This document shows positions 55,743-64,000 of a stretch of DNA of 64,000 nucleotides, piece by piece. A program made the position numbers and the translations under genes. The stretch comes from Zantedeschia hybrid cultivar (taxonomy: Eukaryota; Streptophyta; Magnoliopsida; Alismatales; Araceae): assembly GCA_030544215.1 (NCBI GenBank), contig JARZZO010000006.1:49948501-50012500 (forward strand), given 5' to 3'. The notes under the pieces are model-generated. The model was not told the DNA's origin. It worked only from the letters and a program-made list of their open reading frames with translations, and did not search any database. Numbering within the stretch: the stretch's first letter is position 1; each line of letters starts with the position of its first letter.

Positions 55743-57289
55743 TGTTGGATTTTCTCGGTTTCTACAGATCGCTCACGCAGCGGAAAAAAAAATATTTACA
55801 GCGATCCGTTCCTGTTTCGAAATCTAAAATACAAGATAATCGGATTATCTTTTCTCACCGTGTGCGGATTCGAATCCGCAGCCGTTTGGTTCCGCCGGTG
55901 TAACACCGCAAGCCGCGCAAGCGCCCGGCCTCTAGCGAAGTCCACGCGATCCTCCCCGCGATGGATATCCTCAAGTTCCTCGTTCTTCGCAGCCCAAAAA
56001 GCCTCCGCCGGTCGCCGCAATGATCGACGCAATGCGCGGACGATTTCCCGTCGAACGGGATTCGGAGAAGCGGCGGAGCAGATCTAGATCTGCCTGAACG
56101 CCAAAGAAGGACATAAACTGAGGAGGGGCGGCTAGGGTTAGCAGCAGCTTGGCCTGCTCAGCCCGTTCTCTATGTTTTATACTAACTGCGCGGTTTTTCA
56201 TAAAAACCCCTGGTTTGTATAAAACCCACTTATTTATCCATCACCTTGAGAATCATTTGCGTGTGACCCTCTAGGCCCAAGTACCAGTCCAGTTAATGTC
56301 CCAACAAGCCTAATGACTCGTCACTGGCTTTATTAGTTAATTAATAACCCTTTATTAATCAATTAATCAATCAAATTGATGTCGCACATCGAATTCGAAC
56401 GGGCCTCCGATCACGTTGGGTGCCAAGCAACACTGCGTAAACCCGGAAGGTATTTGGGGTTAAGTAACCCACTCTTAGAACCTTTCCGCCGACAGTTACC
56501 GTGTGGATATAATCCTTCATTCGTACAATGCTCTCGAGTCAACTCAGGGTATGGCGAGCTGTCAAACCCTAACCGGTCGACTCACTTGGATTGGATGCCA
56601 TTGATAAATATCGGAAAACTCCTTTCCCGATATTATCGTCCGCCCTGGCTAAGGACTTTCGCGCATCCTTCCTAGAGCATTCTCTATCTAAATACCAAGA
56701 GCGAATGATTCCTTATTAACACATAATTCCCTTCGACGGTATTCCACTGTACCCAATCCTTGGCGTATTAGAATCCCGTAACTAGAGATTCGTAAACCAA
56801 GGTCAAAGCACAGAAGTCCACCGCCAAAGTGTTCTTGGTGTCTCAGGTCCGAGGACCATCCACGCAACTGCGACAATAGAATCAAGCTGGTTGACAGTGA
56901 GGTACAATACCATCCAACGATTCATTCGGATCAGTTCAGTGAACTCATTCTCCAATGAGCACCTACAAACCTTAGTGTCTCCATACAAGTGACTTATGAG
57001 ATCAGTCATCCTCATCATATGAGCAGGAGTAATCTGTACTAGTCTAACCGGATATCCGATGTCCTTCTCGGATATCCTCCGACTAGGAACGATTAAGAAT
57101 ATGTGTGTTTAAGTGATCAGTCTCATTAGTATGATCTCATCATAATCTGATCACCATAGAACATATTCACGGACTTCATTATGAAATGATAATTAACGCG
57201 ATTTACACATAATGAATATTATGCCATTTTATTAATAAATGAACGAGATTTACATAGTCAGATTGGCTTGTAGGCCACCTAAACTAACA
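55743..57289 (-). repeat. copia 3' LTR
   Basis: 1547 bp, TGTTGGATTTTC...CCTAAACTAACA on the plus strand, which is TGTTAGTTTAGG...CCAACA on the minus. It is preceded (right side, minus) by the PPT region AAGTGGGAGATTG. It interrupts the LTR at 55174-55742. Confidence 0.85.
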
Positions 57290-57309
57290 ATCTCCCACTT
57301 GGACTAAAG

Positions 57310-57609
57310 TCAATCACCTTTATACAATAAGCCCATAGACTCTAGGTGACGCTCAAACACAATTTGAGCTAATGGCTTTGTCAGTGGATCTGCTATATTG
57401 TCGACTGATGGAACTCTTTCTACTACTACATCTCCTCTGGATATGATTTCTCTGATAAGGTGAAAGCGCCTCAGAATATGCTTCGATTTCTGATGAGACC
57501 GCGGCTCTTTCGCTTGCGCAATGGCTCCATTGTTGTCGCACAACAGTGGAACAGGCTCAGAGATGCTGGGAACTACGCCGAGGTCGATGATGAATTTCTT
57601 TAACCACAC
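57310..57609 (-). pseudogene. copia pol C-terminus (RNase H tail), truncated by Tekay-II
   Basis: Minus strand, in frame: WLKKFIIDLGVVPSISEPVP, CDNNGAIAQAKEPRSHQKSK, HLIREIISRGDVVVERVPSV, IADPLTKPLAQIVFERHLES, ending before the PPT. The upstream part of the protein is cut at 57613 by Tekay-II and lies outside the window, so whether the element is intact beyond cannot be known. Confidence 0.88.
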
Positions 57610-57702
57610 TGCTTGTAAGGACTGAGGTTTCGGGTTAAGTCTTCGGGTCGGTTTTGGACCGGATCTCCTGAGTCGGACCTTGAGGGGTCTGGAGAGTTTC
57701 TT

Positions 57703-58015
57703 CTGAATGACGTCTACTCTACACGACGCATTTTAAACGGCGTCTTGATAGGTGGACGCCATTTAGACGTTTTGCTGTTGTGCCACGTGGACGCCACGTG
57801 GGCGGGTTTCGGGCCGCGAGAGTACGGCCCCTGTCTCGTCGTCTGAACGGCTTCCATGATGGACGACGCGATTCAGACTGCCACCCTGCGATGCCCGTGT
57901 ACGGTGTCTGACATGTCAGCTGAACGGCGTCCGTGGTGGTCGACGCGTTTCAGACAGCTGTCAGTACGGCCCGTCCTGTCATCTGATAGGCGTCCTTCTC
58001 GCTCGACGCGTTTTA
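57703..58015 (+). repeat. Dyad-motif cluster 1 (5 units), Tekay-II 5' LTR
   Basis: Five units with hexamers GRCGTC (one GGCTTC) and GACGCV exactly 10 nt apart. The position in the LTR is equivalent to cluster 1 of Tekay-I. The altered GGCTTC arm reads GGCGTC in the 3' LTR (near 63750). Confidence 0.85.
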
Positions 58016-58563
58016 GGCAGTTCTTGATTGACCCCGTGAGCTCTCCTTTCTTTCCCTCATTTCTCACCCTTCACTCTCTCTCCTCTCCCTCTCCGCCTCC
58101 TCCGATCCCACTTTTCCCCTTTCCCTTCCTCTTCTTCCTCTTCCACCACTCCAACGCCTCCCTACCTCTCACCTCTGCCACCACCACTTCCTTCGCGGCG
58201 TTCCATTCTCCAGACGGCGGCCGACGTCCCGGCAGAGTGGCGGCGTCCTCGAGGGTACCGGCGGCGATCTGCGGTGCGGCGGTTTGGCGACACGGAGCCA
58301 GGAGGAGTTCAAGTATCCGGTAGGGGGACGAACCTTGTATGTGTTGCTCGTGCTTTCCTAGGCGTGTTTTGATGTGTTTTGGGCTAGATTGAGCATGTTT
58401 AGGGGGTGTTCTTGTGGGTATGGCCGTGTTCCTGTATGTGGTTTTGTAGTAGGTTTGTGGGAGGTGAACTTCTCTTTCTCCCCCTTCTGTTTTGGAGGCT
58501 TTTCGGGGCAATTGGGGTTAAGGGAGAAACCCTCGGTTCGAACCAGGGAACAAGGTTTCTGGC

Positions 58564-59044
58564 GCTAAACGGCGTCATGCCTGGTCGACGCCTTTCAAAA
58601 GGACGTCAGGGCAGTACGACGCGTTTTAGGGCAGAAACCTCCCCGTTCGAGGTTTCACGAGTTAGGGGTTCTGGCGCTAAATGACGTCATGGATGGACGA
58701 CGCCTTTCAAAAGGACGTCGGGCCATCATGACGCCATTTAGGCAGGAAATCACCCCGACTGAGGGTCCGTCAACTCGGGATTCTGGGACTAAAAGACGTC
58801 ATGGGTGGACGACGCGATTTGAATGGCGTCGGGTAACCATGACGCCTTTTAAGGCAGAAATCCCCTGGGTAATGTTTTTCCTGAAATTCTGGATTTATCA
58901 GCTGAATGGCGTCGGAGGATGTCGACGCCTTTCAAAAGGCGACCGCTGGTGTCGACGCCTTTTAGGCCAGATTCCCGTGGCCTCTGTTTTATGAACCAGT
59001 TTAGGGAACTTGAATGGCGTCGGCCTTGGGCGACGCGATTCAAG
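58564..59044 (+). repeat. Dyad-motif cluster 2 (9 units), Tekay-II 5' LTR
   Basis: Nine units, mostly in back-to-back pairs, all with a 10-nt spacer, against seven in Tekay-I. Units are usually followed by GGCAG or GGCCAG. Confidence 0.85.
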
Positions 59045-60138
59045 ACAGAACAACACTAATTCATGCCAGTAAAATGTACATAGTTGGTTAGTGCATGCTC
59101 TAGTATACTTGGTTTCTTTATGATCGGATGGCACTGCGTTGTGTGTACTGCGATCGCGGGCTTTTCACGTGACCGGATCGTACTATGCCGGGTTTTGGTG
59201 TTTTGAGTTACTGTGGACCTGGAGTGACATTGTAGCGCTTTATCACCCTGTGTTGGTGGGGGCGTGAGCACAGCGCCGGTGGGGGCGTGGGCGGGGTGAC
59301 GCCTAGTGAGAGAGGGTCACCTGGTGAACCCCGGGGTCAGCTAGTACCGGTGTCGGAGTGGTACATTCGGAGAGTCACTCATGCTGAGGGAAGGAGTAAC
59401 CACCTGAGCCAGTTGGGCCGGAGTAGCCAGTGTGCTATCCGAGGGGTTACTGTTTGGTCTCAGCGGGTCGGAGTTTCCCACTTTCGGTTGTGTGGACGGT
59501 GTTTCCTACTGACGGCTGTGTGGTTGGTGTGTTTCCCACTTCCGGAGGAGTGGTTGGCGTGTTTTGCCGAGACGTGAGTTATAGGCTTCTTGATACAATG
59601 ATTTTAGAAATATGCATGTTACATTTCGAATACATATGGTTCATATTGAGATTTTAGGAGTAGTGTGCTGCAGCTTTACTTGTCTTATTACCTGTACCTT
59701 TGTTACCGCACTTGTGGGTGTGTGTGTGGGAGGCAGGGGATCGGATGATCCCTACTGAGCCCAATTCTGGTGTGGCTCACTCCCTGCATTTTCAGGTGTG
59801 GTCCTTGTGGCGTGTGACGGCGCGTGGCGTTCTCCTTGGTGTGCGGACCAGCAGCTATCTTAGTTTCCGGGGTATGCCCCGACGTTGTTGTACCTTATTT
59901 CTGCCTGTACTTAATTAATTTGTTGGACATGTAATTATTGTTGGACTGTATACAGACATTATTACTTTACTTCCTGCGCACTGTACCCCTTGTAGTCCGT
60001 GTGAATGTTATATTTAATCTTGTTTAACGCTTACTCCTCCAGATGTGTGTATAAGATCCGGGTATGAACCTACAGTTAATGGGCCGACATCCATTTAGTG
60101 ACCGGGTCTCCGGTCATTGGATGGCGGGTCGTTACATT

Positions 60139-60150
60139 TGGTATCAGAGC
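60139..60150 (+). other. Tekay-II primer-binding site (tRNA-iMet type)
   Basis: TGGTATCAGAGC, 2 nt after the 5' LTR; identical to the Tekay-I site. Confidence 0.92.
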
Positions 60151-60290
60151 CCAGTCTGGTCGAGTATGTGGTAAACTGGGTTAGATATCGTAGTCCAACA
60201 ATAAGTACGAGTCTGTACAGGCGATGGCTGCTGGTGTAGAGTGATAGGTTTTGACGTATTTGTGTTGATTTTTGCGTTCGTGAGGTAGTG

Positions 60291-61331
60291 ATGGCGCCGA
60301 GGAAGAGAGTTTCGTTGGCTCGTAGTACGAAATCAGACGATGGTAGTTCGGGGGCAGAAGGGCATAATGTGGATCGTTTCATGGAGGCTATGATTGGAGC
60401 TATGGGTAGATACCAGCAGGGAGACGGTAGCGAGGGATCCAATTCCCGAGGTGACCAGTCCACGGTATTAGAGCGGTTTTTGAGGTTGGAGACCCCTTCT
60501 TTCACAGGTCGACCAGTCCCAGACCAGGCAGCTCGTTGGATTAAGGAAGTAGAGAAGGCGTTTGACGTTCTTGAATGGGCTGAGAATGATAAGACCTTGT
60601 TGGCAACTTATTTGTTGAAGGATAATGCATACGAGTGGTGGGTTACCGTCAAGACAAGGATGTTTACAAATAGATCCTTGAGAGAGATCCCTTGGGAGGT
60701 ATTTGTGAGAGAGTTCAGTAGACAGTACTTTCCGAGGCTCGTCCAGGAGACCAAGGAAAGAGAATTTATGGAATTGGTGCAGAATGACATGTCAGTTCTA
60801 GATTATCATACGAAGTTTGTGGCTCTTGGAGGATTCGTTCCACACTTATTTGAGCAGGAGAGATATAGAACCGAGAGATTTGTAGATGGACTCCGATATG
60901 ATCTAAGGACAATGGTGGCACCTCAGTGTTGTAGAGATCTGGCATCAGCGGTTCGATGCGCGGCAGCGATGGAGACTCAATTTCAGCAAATGGCAAAAGA
61001 GTTGGAGCGATCGGTACGAGGGAAGCAGCAAGGCAAGAGCAAATCAACGGTCCTTTCGTCAGGCGGTTCGAGTTCCTTTGAGTTCGGGTCCCAAGGGACG
61101 TCACGTGATGAAGATGAGGACGGTTCGGCCCAACAGATGCAGACTGAGGCTAGCAGGCAGCAGGGAAAGAGACATGATGCGGCAGATTATTGTTCCCGTT
61201 GTGGTAGGTATCACGGCAACCGGGTGTGTCCATTGGTCGCGGGTAGCTGTTTTGGCTGTGGCAGGAGGGGACATCTCGCGAGGAACTGTCCCCAGAAGAA
61301 TAAGGCAAGTCAGGGGCCGAGTGGTCAGTAG
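60291..61331 (+). CDS. gag: Tekay-II Gag
   Basis: 346 residues, intact, starting at ATG 60291 (MAPRKRVSLARSTKSDD). The capsid-type core contains LERFLRLETPSFTGRPVPDQ, YEWWVTVKTRMFTNRSLREI, FSRQYFPRLVQETKEREFM and TERFVDGLRYDLRTMV. The C-terminus has CSRCGRYHGNRVC (CX2CX3HX4C) and CFGCGRRGHLARNC (canonical knuckle), the same two-knuckle arrangement as Tekay-I. The frame ends at TAG shortly after the second knuckle, so no protease is fused. It is the only intact protein of this element. Confidence 0.93.
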   Translation: MAPRKRVSLARSTKSDDGSSGAEGHNVDRFMEAMIGAMGRYQQGDGSEGSNSRGDQSTVLERFLRLETPSFTGRPVPDQAARWIKEVEKAFDVLEWAENDKTLLATYLLKDNAYEWWVTVKTRMFTNRSLREIPWEVFVREFSRQYFPRLVQETKEREFMELVQNDMSVLDYHTKFVALGGFVPHLFEQERYRTERFVDGLRYDLRTMVAPQCCRDLASAVRCAAAMETQFQQMAKELERSVRGKQQGKSKSTVLSSGGSSSFEFGSQGTSRDEDEDGSAQQMQTEASRQQGKRHDAADYCSRCGRYHGNRVCPLVAGSCFGCGRRGHLARNCPQKNKASQGPSGQ

Positions 61332-61639
61332 GAGCCGGTACCTTATATAGTGTTGTGTGTTCTTTCTGTGGAGATTCGAGATGCGGAGATAGATGGACAC
61401 TCTTATCTTGTCTTATGAAGTAGTAGTTGTGAACTCTTACGGCACTCTTTATACATTTTGGGTTGTGGTGGTGAGTTGGTATTGTAATGTGTACTTTGTA
61501 AGGTTGTTATATAATGATGTTGGTCTATCAATGTTGGTGGAATCATGGAACATATTTAATTTGGTATTGAGCTGTTTGACCAATTGTGTGTGAGGAGCCC
61601 CGTGTAAGAGTGTGATCGGTGAGGGCATTAGCAGGATTT
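61332..61639 (+). other. Tekay-II region where protease and most of RT are missing
   Basis: About 300 bp of T/G-rich sequence after gag with no protease or RT motif. A deletion has removed the segment that in Tekay-I spans about 1.2 kb. Confidence 0.6.
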
Positions 61640-63300
61640 TACCGATGGTTGGTCCAGGGGTTTTCTTTGATAGTAACCCCCCTTGTTGAGGTTGACTCGT
61701 AGAGGAGTTCGTCTCACGTGGACCGAGGAGTGTGAGCGGAGTTTCATTAAGTTGAAGACTCGCCTCACTTGGGCTCCAATGTTGGTACTTCTATTAGGTT
61801 CCGGTGGATTTGTGGGGTATTCAGTTACATCACATCGAGGTTTGGGTGCGTTTCTGATGCAACTTGGTAAGATTGTGGCCTTTAGGCAGTTGAAGAAGCT
61901 TGAGGAGAACTATCCATCTATGACTCAGAGTTGGCAGCTGTGGTGTTTGTACTATAGATCTAGAGGCTTTGTTTGTATGGGGGTTATTTGAGCAGACTGT
62001 GGAATCTCCCTTTTGGATTCCACGTGAGGCTGATGGAGCCAGGTTGGCCAGCAGTAGTACAGTTAGGTTAGAGGTAGACTTTGTGATTTGACCGTGAAGG
62101 ACGTGCGCAAGTGTCCCTTTTGAAGGCACACTATTCTAGATAAATGATGCTTCCCAGATCAAGCAAGACGTATCATTGTTAAAGTGGTCTAGTAGGAAGG
62201 AGGACAGAGTTGATTTTGTAATTGAATGCTTAATTGTCGGCAGGTTAGGGTGGAATATCAGAGTGGCGCAGCGGTAGCGTGGTGGCAGTCCTTGCCGATC
62301 CCGGTGTGGAGACGGGAGCTTGCGACTTGAGGCATGTATTAGGATTGTTTTATTCCCTGGTGGAGGGAGCGTGATCTGGATTACCATTGAGCAACTGACT
62401 ACGTCAGCACACTTCCTGGCTATCAGGGAGGACTGGTCAGTCGGTATGTTGGTTGAGTTGTTTGTGAGTCGGATCATCTCTTTCTGCTCGATGTGCCCTT
62501 ATCCATTATGTCGGATCGGGCTTTGAGATTTACTTCTTAATCGTGGGAAGAGTCTTTGGTAGACTTTGAGTACGCGGTTAACCTTCAGCCCGGCCTATCA
62601 TCCTGAGGCCGATGGGCGGTCAGAGGGGGGCCATTCGGATTTCAGAAGTTTTGCTCGTGGCATGTTGCCTAAACTGAGGAGGTTTTTGGGAGCAGCATTG
62701 GTTTCAGTGGGGTTATGTGTACCATAGTAATTGCCACTCTAGCATTGGCATGGCGCCTTATGAGGTATTGTTTAGACGGCTGTGTCGATTCTTTGCGACC
62801 TAGTCTGCGATTGGCAAGAGACAGTTAGTAGAGTCAGGGTTGGTACAGCGGTGTGCTTAGGTTGCCAGAGTTGTGCTATCATCGGTGAGAGACCGATTGA
62901 GTTTGAAATTGGGGACTTCGTGTTTTTCAAAGTCTCTCCCTCCATGGGTGTAAGGAGATTTGAGAAGCAAGGTAAGCTAGGTCCGCGCCGTGCTGGGCCT
63001 CTTCCCGTTTTTGCTTGAATTGGGGAAGATCGCCAGCCAGCCTCGCCGTTCAATCTTGCGGGAGTACACGATGCGTTTCGTGTTTCGTTACAGAGGAATG
63101 TTCTGGATCCGCCCCAGGTGTTGGAATCTTCAGGACTTGAAGTCGCTGAGGACTTGTCCTTTCCAGTGTGTCTAATGCGTTTTGAGAATCACTAGTGACA
63201 GGTCCTCCGAAACAAAGTTGTATCCTTGGGTTGAGTGTGTTGACAGTATTTCTCCGGGAGCGAGGCGACCTGGGGGCGCGTGATTGAGATGCTGGGAAGC
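61640..63300 (+). pseudogene. Tekay-II pol remnants (RT end, RNase H, integrase, chromodomain)
   Basis: Scattered matches to Tekay-I in changing frames. RT-RNaseH junction near 61640-61960 (LRLTRRGVRLTWTEECERSF, VLLLGSGGFVGYSVTSHRG with the catalytic SDAS lost). Integrase near 62360-62500 (TTSAHFLAIREDWSVGML). Later C-terminal pieces near 62880-63000 (GDFVFFKVSPSMGVRRFEKQ). Many stops and indels; there is no chance of function. Confidence 0.85.
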
Positions 63301-63498
63301 AGTTCCTTACCTTTTCTGGTAAGTTCCCATGCGGGTAGGCAGTAGAGGCATTTCGCCCTCGTTACTTATAGCAGGCTAGTTATGTGGAGCCCTGTGTGTG
63401 TGATTGGTGAGAATGATTGTTGTGATCTGTGTTGCCGGCATATGTTGGTTAGCCGTGATTATCATGTGAGCAGTTGCAATTTCGAGGACGAAATTCTT

Positions 63499-63513
63499 TT
63501 AAGGGGGGGAGAA
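63499..63513 (+). other. Tekay-II polypurine tract
   Basis: TTAAGGGGGGGAGAA directly before the 3' LTR. Confidence 0.9.
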
Positions 63514-64000
63514 TGTAAGGACTGAGGTTTCGGGTTAAGTCTTCGGGTCGGTTTCGGACCGGATCCCCTGAGTCGGACCTTGAGGGGTCTGGAGAGTTTC
63601 TTCTGAATGACGTCTACTCTACACGACGCCTTTTAAACGGCGTCTTGATAGGTGGACGCCATTTAGACGTTTTGCTGTTGTGCCACGTGGACGCCACGTG
63701 GGCAGGTTTCGGGCCGCGAGAGTACGGCCCCTGTCTCGTCGTCTGAACGGCGTCCATGATGGACGACGCGATTCAGACTGCCACCCTGCGATGTCAGTGT
63801 ACGGTGTCTGACATGTCAGCTGAACGGCGTCCGTGGTGGTCGACGCGTTTCAGACAGCTGTCAGTACGGCCCGTCCTGTCATCTGATAGGCGTCCTTCTC
63901 GCTCGACGCGTTTTAGGCAGTTCTTGATTGACCCCGCGAGCTCTCCTTTCTTTCCCTCATTTCTCACCCTTCACTCTCTCTCCTCTCCCTCTCCGCCTCC
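63514..64000 (+). repeat. Tekay-II 3' LTR (truncated by window end)
   Basis: First 487 bp, co-linear with 57614-58100 and containing dyad cluster 1 at about 63603-63915. Confidence 0.93.

Larger units (their letters stand above)
57614..60136 (+). repeat. Tekay-II 5' LTR
   Basis: 2523 bp, TGTAAGGACTGAGG...GGTCGTTACA. Same layout as the Tekay-I LTR, including the dyad clusters and the GGGGGCGTG-rich part near 59260-59300. Overall sequence is clearly diverged from Tekay-I. Confidence 0.92.
57614..64000 (+). mobile_element. Tekay-II: gag-bearing, pol-defective chromovirus (3' end outside window)
   Basis: 5' LTR 57614-60136 (2523 bp), PBS, intact gag, heavily decayed pol remnants, PPT, and the first 487 bp of the 3' LTR. 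The visible LTR parts differ at about 8 of 487 sites (~1.6 percent). It is inserted in the copia RNase H region. It is a relative of Tekay-I, with clear but diverged LTR and gag. Confidence 0.92.

Overview
The window reads as nuclear DNA of a flowering plant, probably a monocot (a guess; the species cannot be fixed from the sequence). Almost all of it is nested LTR retrotransposons. The only host-gene trace I recognise is a degenerate P-type cyclin fragment (about 23240-23884, minus). I found no tRNA, rRNA or CRISPR locus and no prokaryotic signal.

Layout. (1) 1-816 and 20081-~20325 are the 3' end of a Ty1/copia element (+). Inserted in its LTR is Tat-B, a Ty3/gypsy Tat-type element on the minus strand (822-20075, TSD TCCGC). 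Tat-B is itself split by a young Tekay/Del-type chromovirus, Tekay-I (3341-12721, +, TSD GCCTA). (2) 20326-24677 is non-retroviral DNA with foldback (MITE-like) elements, a GA microsatellite and the cyclin relic. (3) 24678-44550 is a second, more complete Tat copy, Tat-A (+, TSD TAAAT), inserted in a foldback element. Tat-A is split by a very young non-autonomous Athila-like element (34973-43063, minus, TSD GCAAG). (4) 44551-47077 holds the other half of that foldback element, a Mutator-like palindromic MITE, a TC/TA microsatellite, an unidentified stretch and a copia LTR fragment. (5) 47078-55742 is a minus-strand Tat/Ogre-like element with only gag and protease remnants. A minus-strand copia element cuts it (LTR 55743-57289, pol tail to 57613). 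That copia element is cut in turn by a second Tekay element, Tekay-II (57614 to beyond 64000).

How the parts work. Tekay-I is nearly complete: equal 2315-bp LTRs, tRNA-iMet-type PBS, Gag-PR, RT-RNaseH-IN-chromodomain and PPT, with one TAG between protease and RT. Tat-A keeps a single gag-pol reading frame broken only by point stops. Both Tat copies also carry a long antisense, three-exon gene between pol and the 3' LTR, and tandem repeats where sense and antisense units converge. The Athila-like element, Tekay-II and the Tat/Ogre-like element keep gag-type coding but lack a usable pol.

The least explained signal is in the LTRs of both Tekay elements. They hold arrays of a dyad motif (arms GRCGTC and GACGCS, always 10 nt apart; 12 units in one LTR, 14 in the other). 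Different short hairpin arrays occur in the Tat/Ogre-like element. Divergences quoted are by-eye mismatch counts and are approximate.
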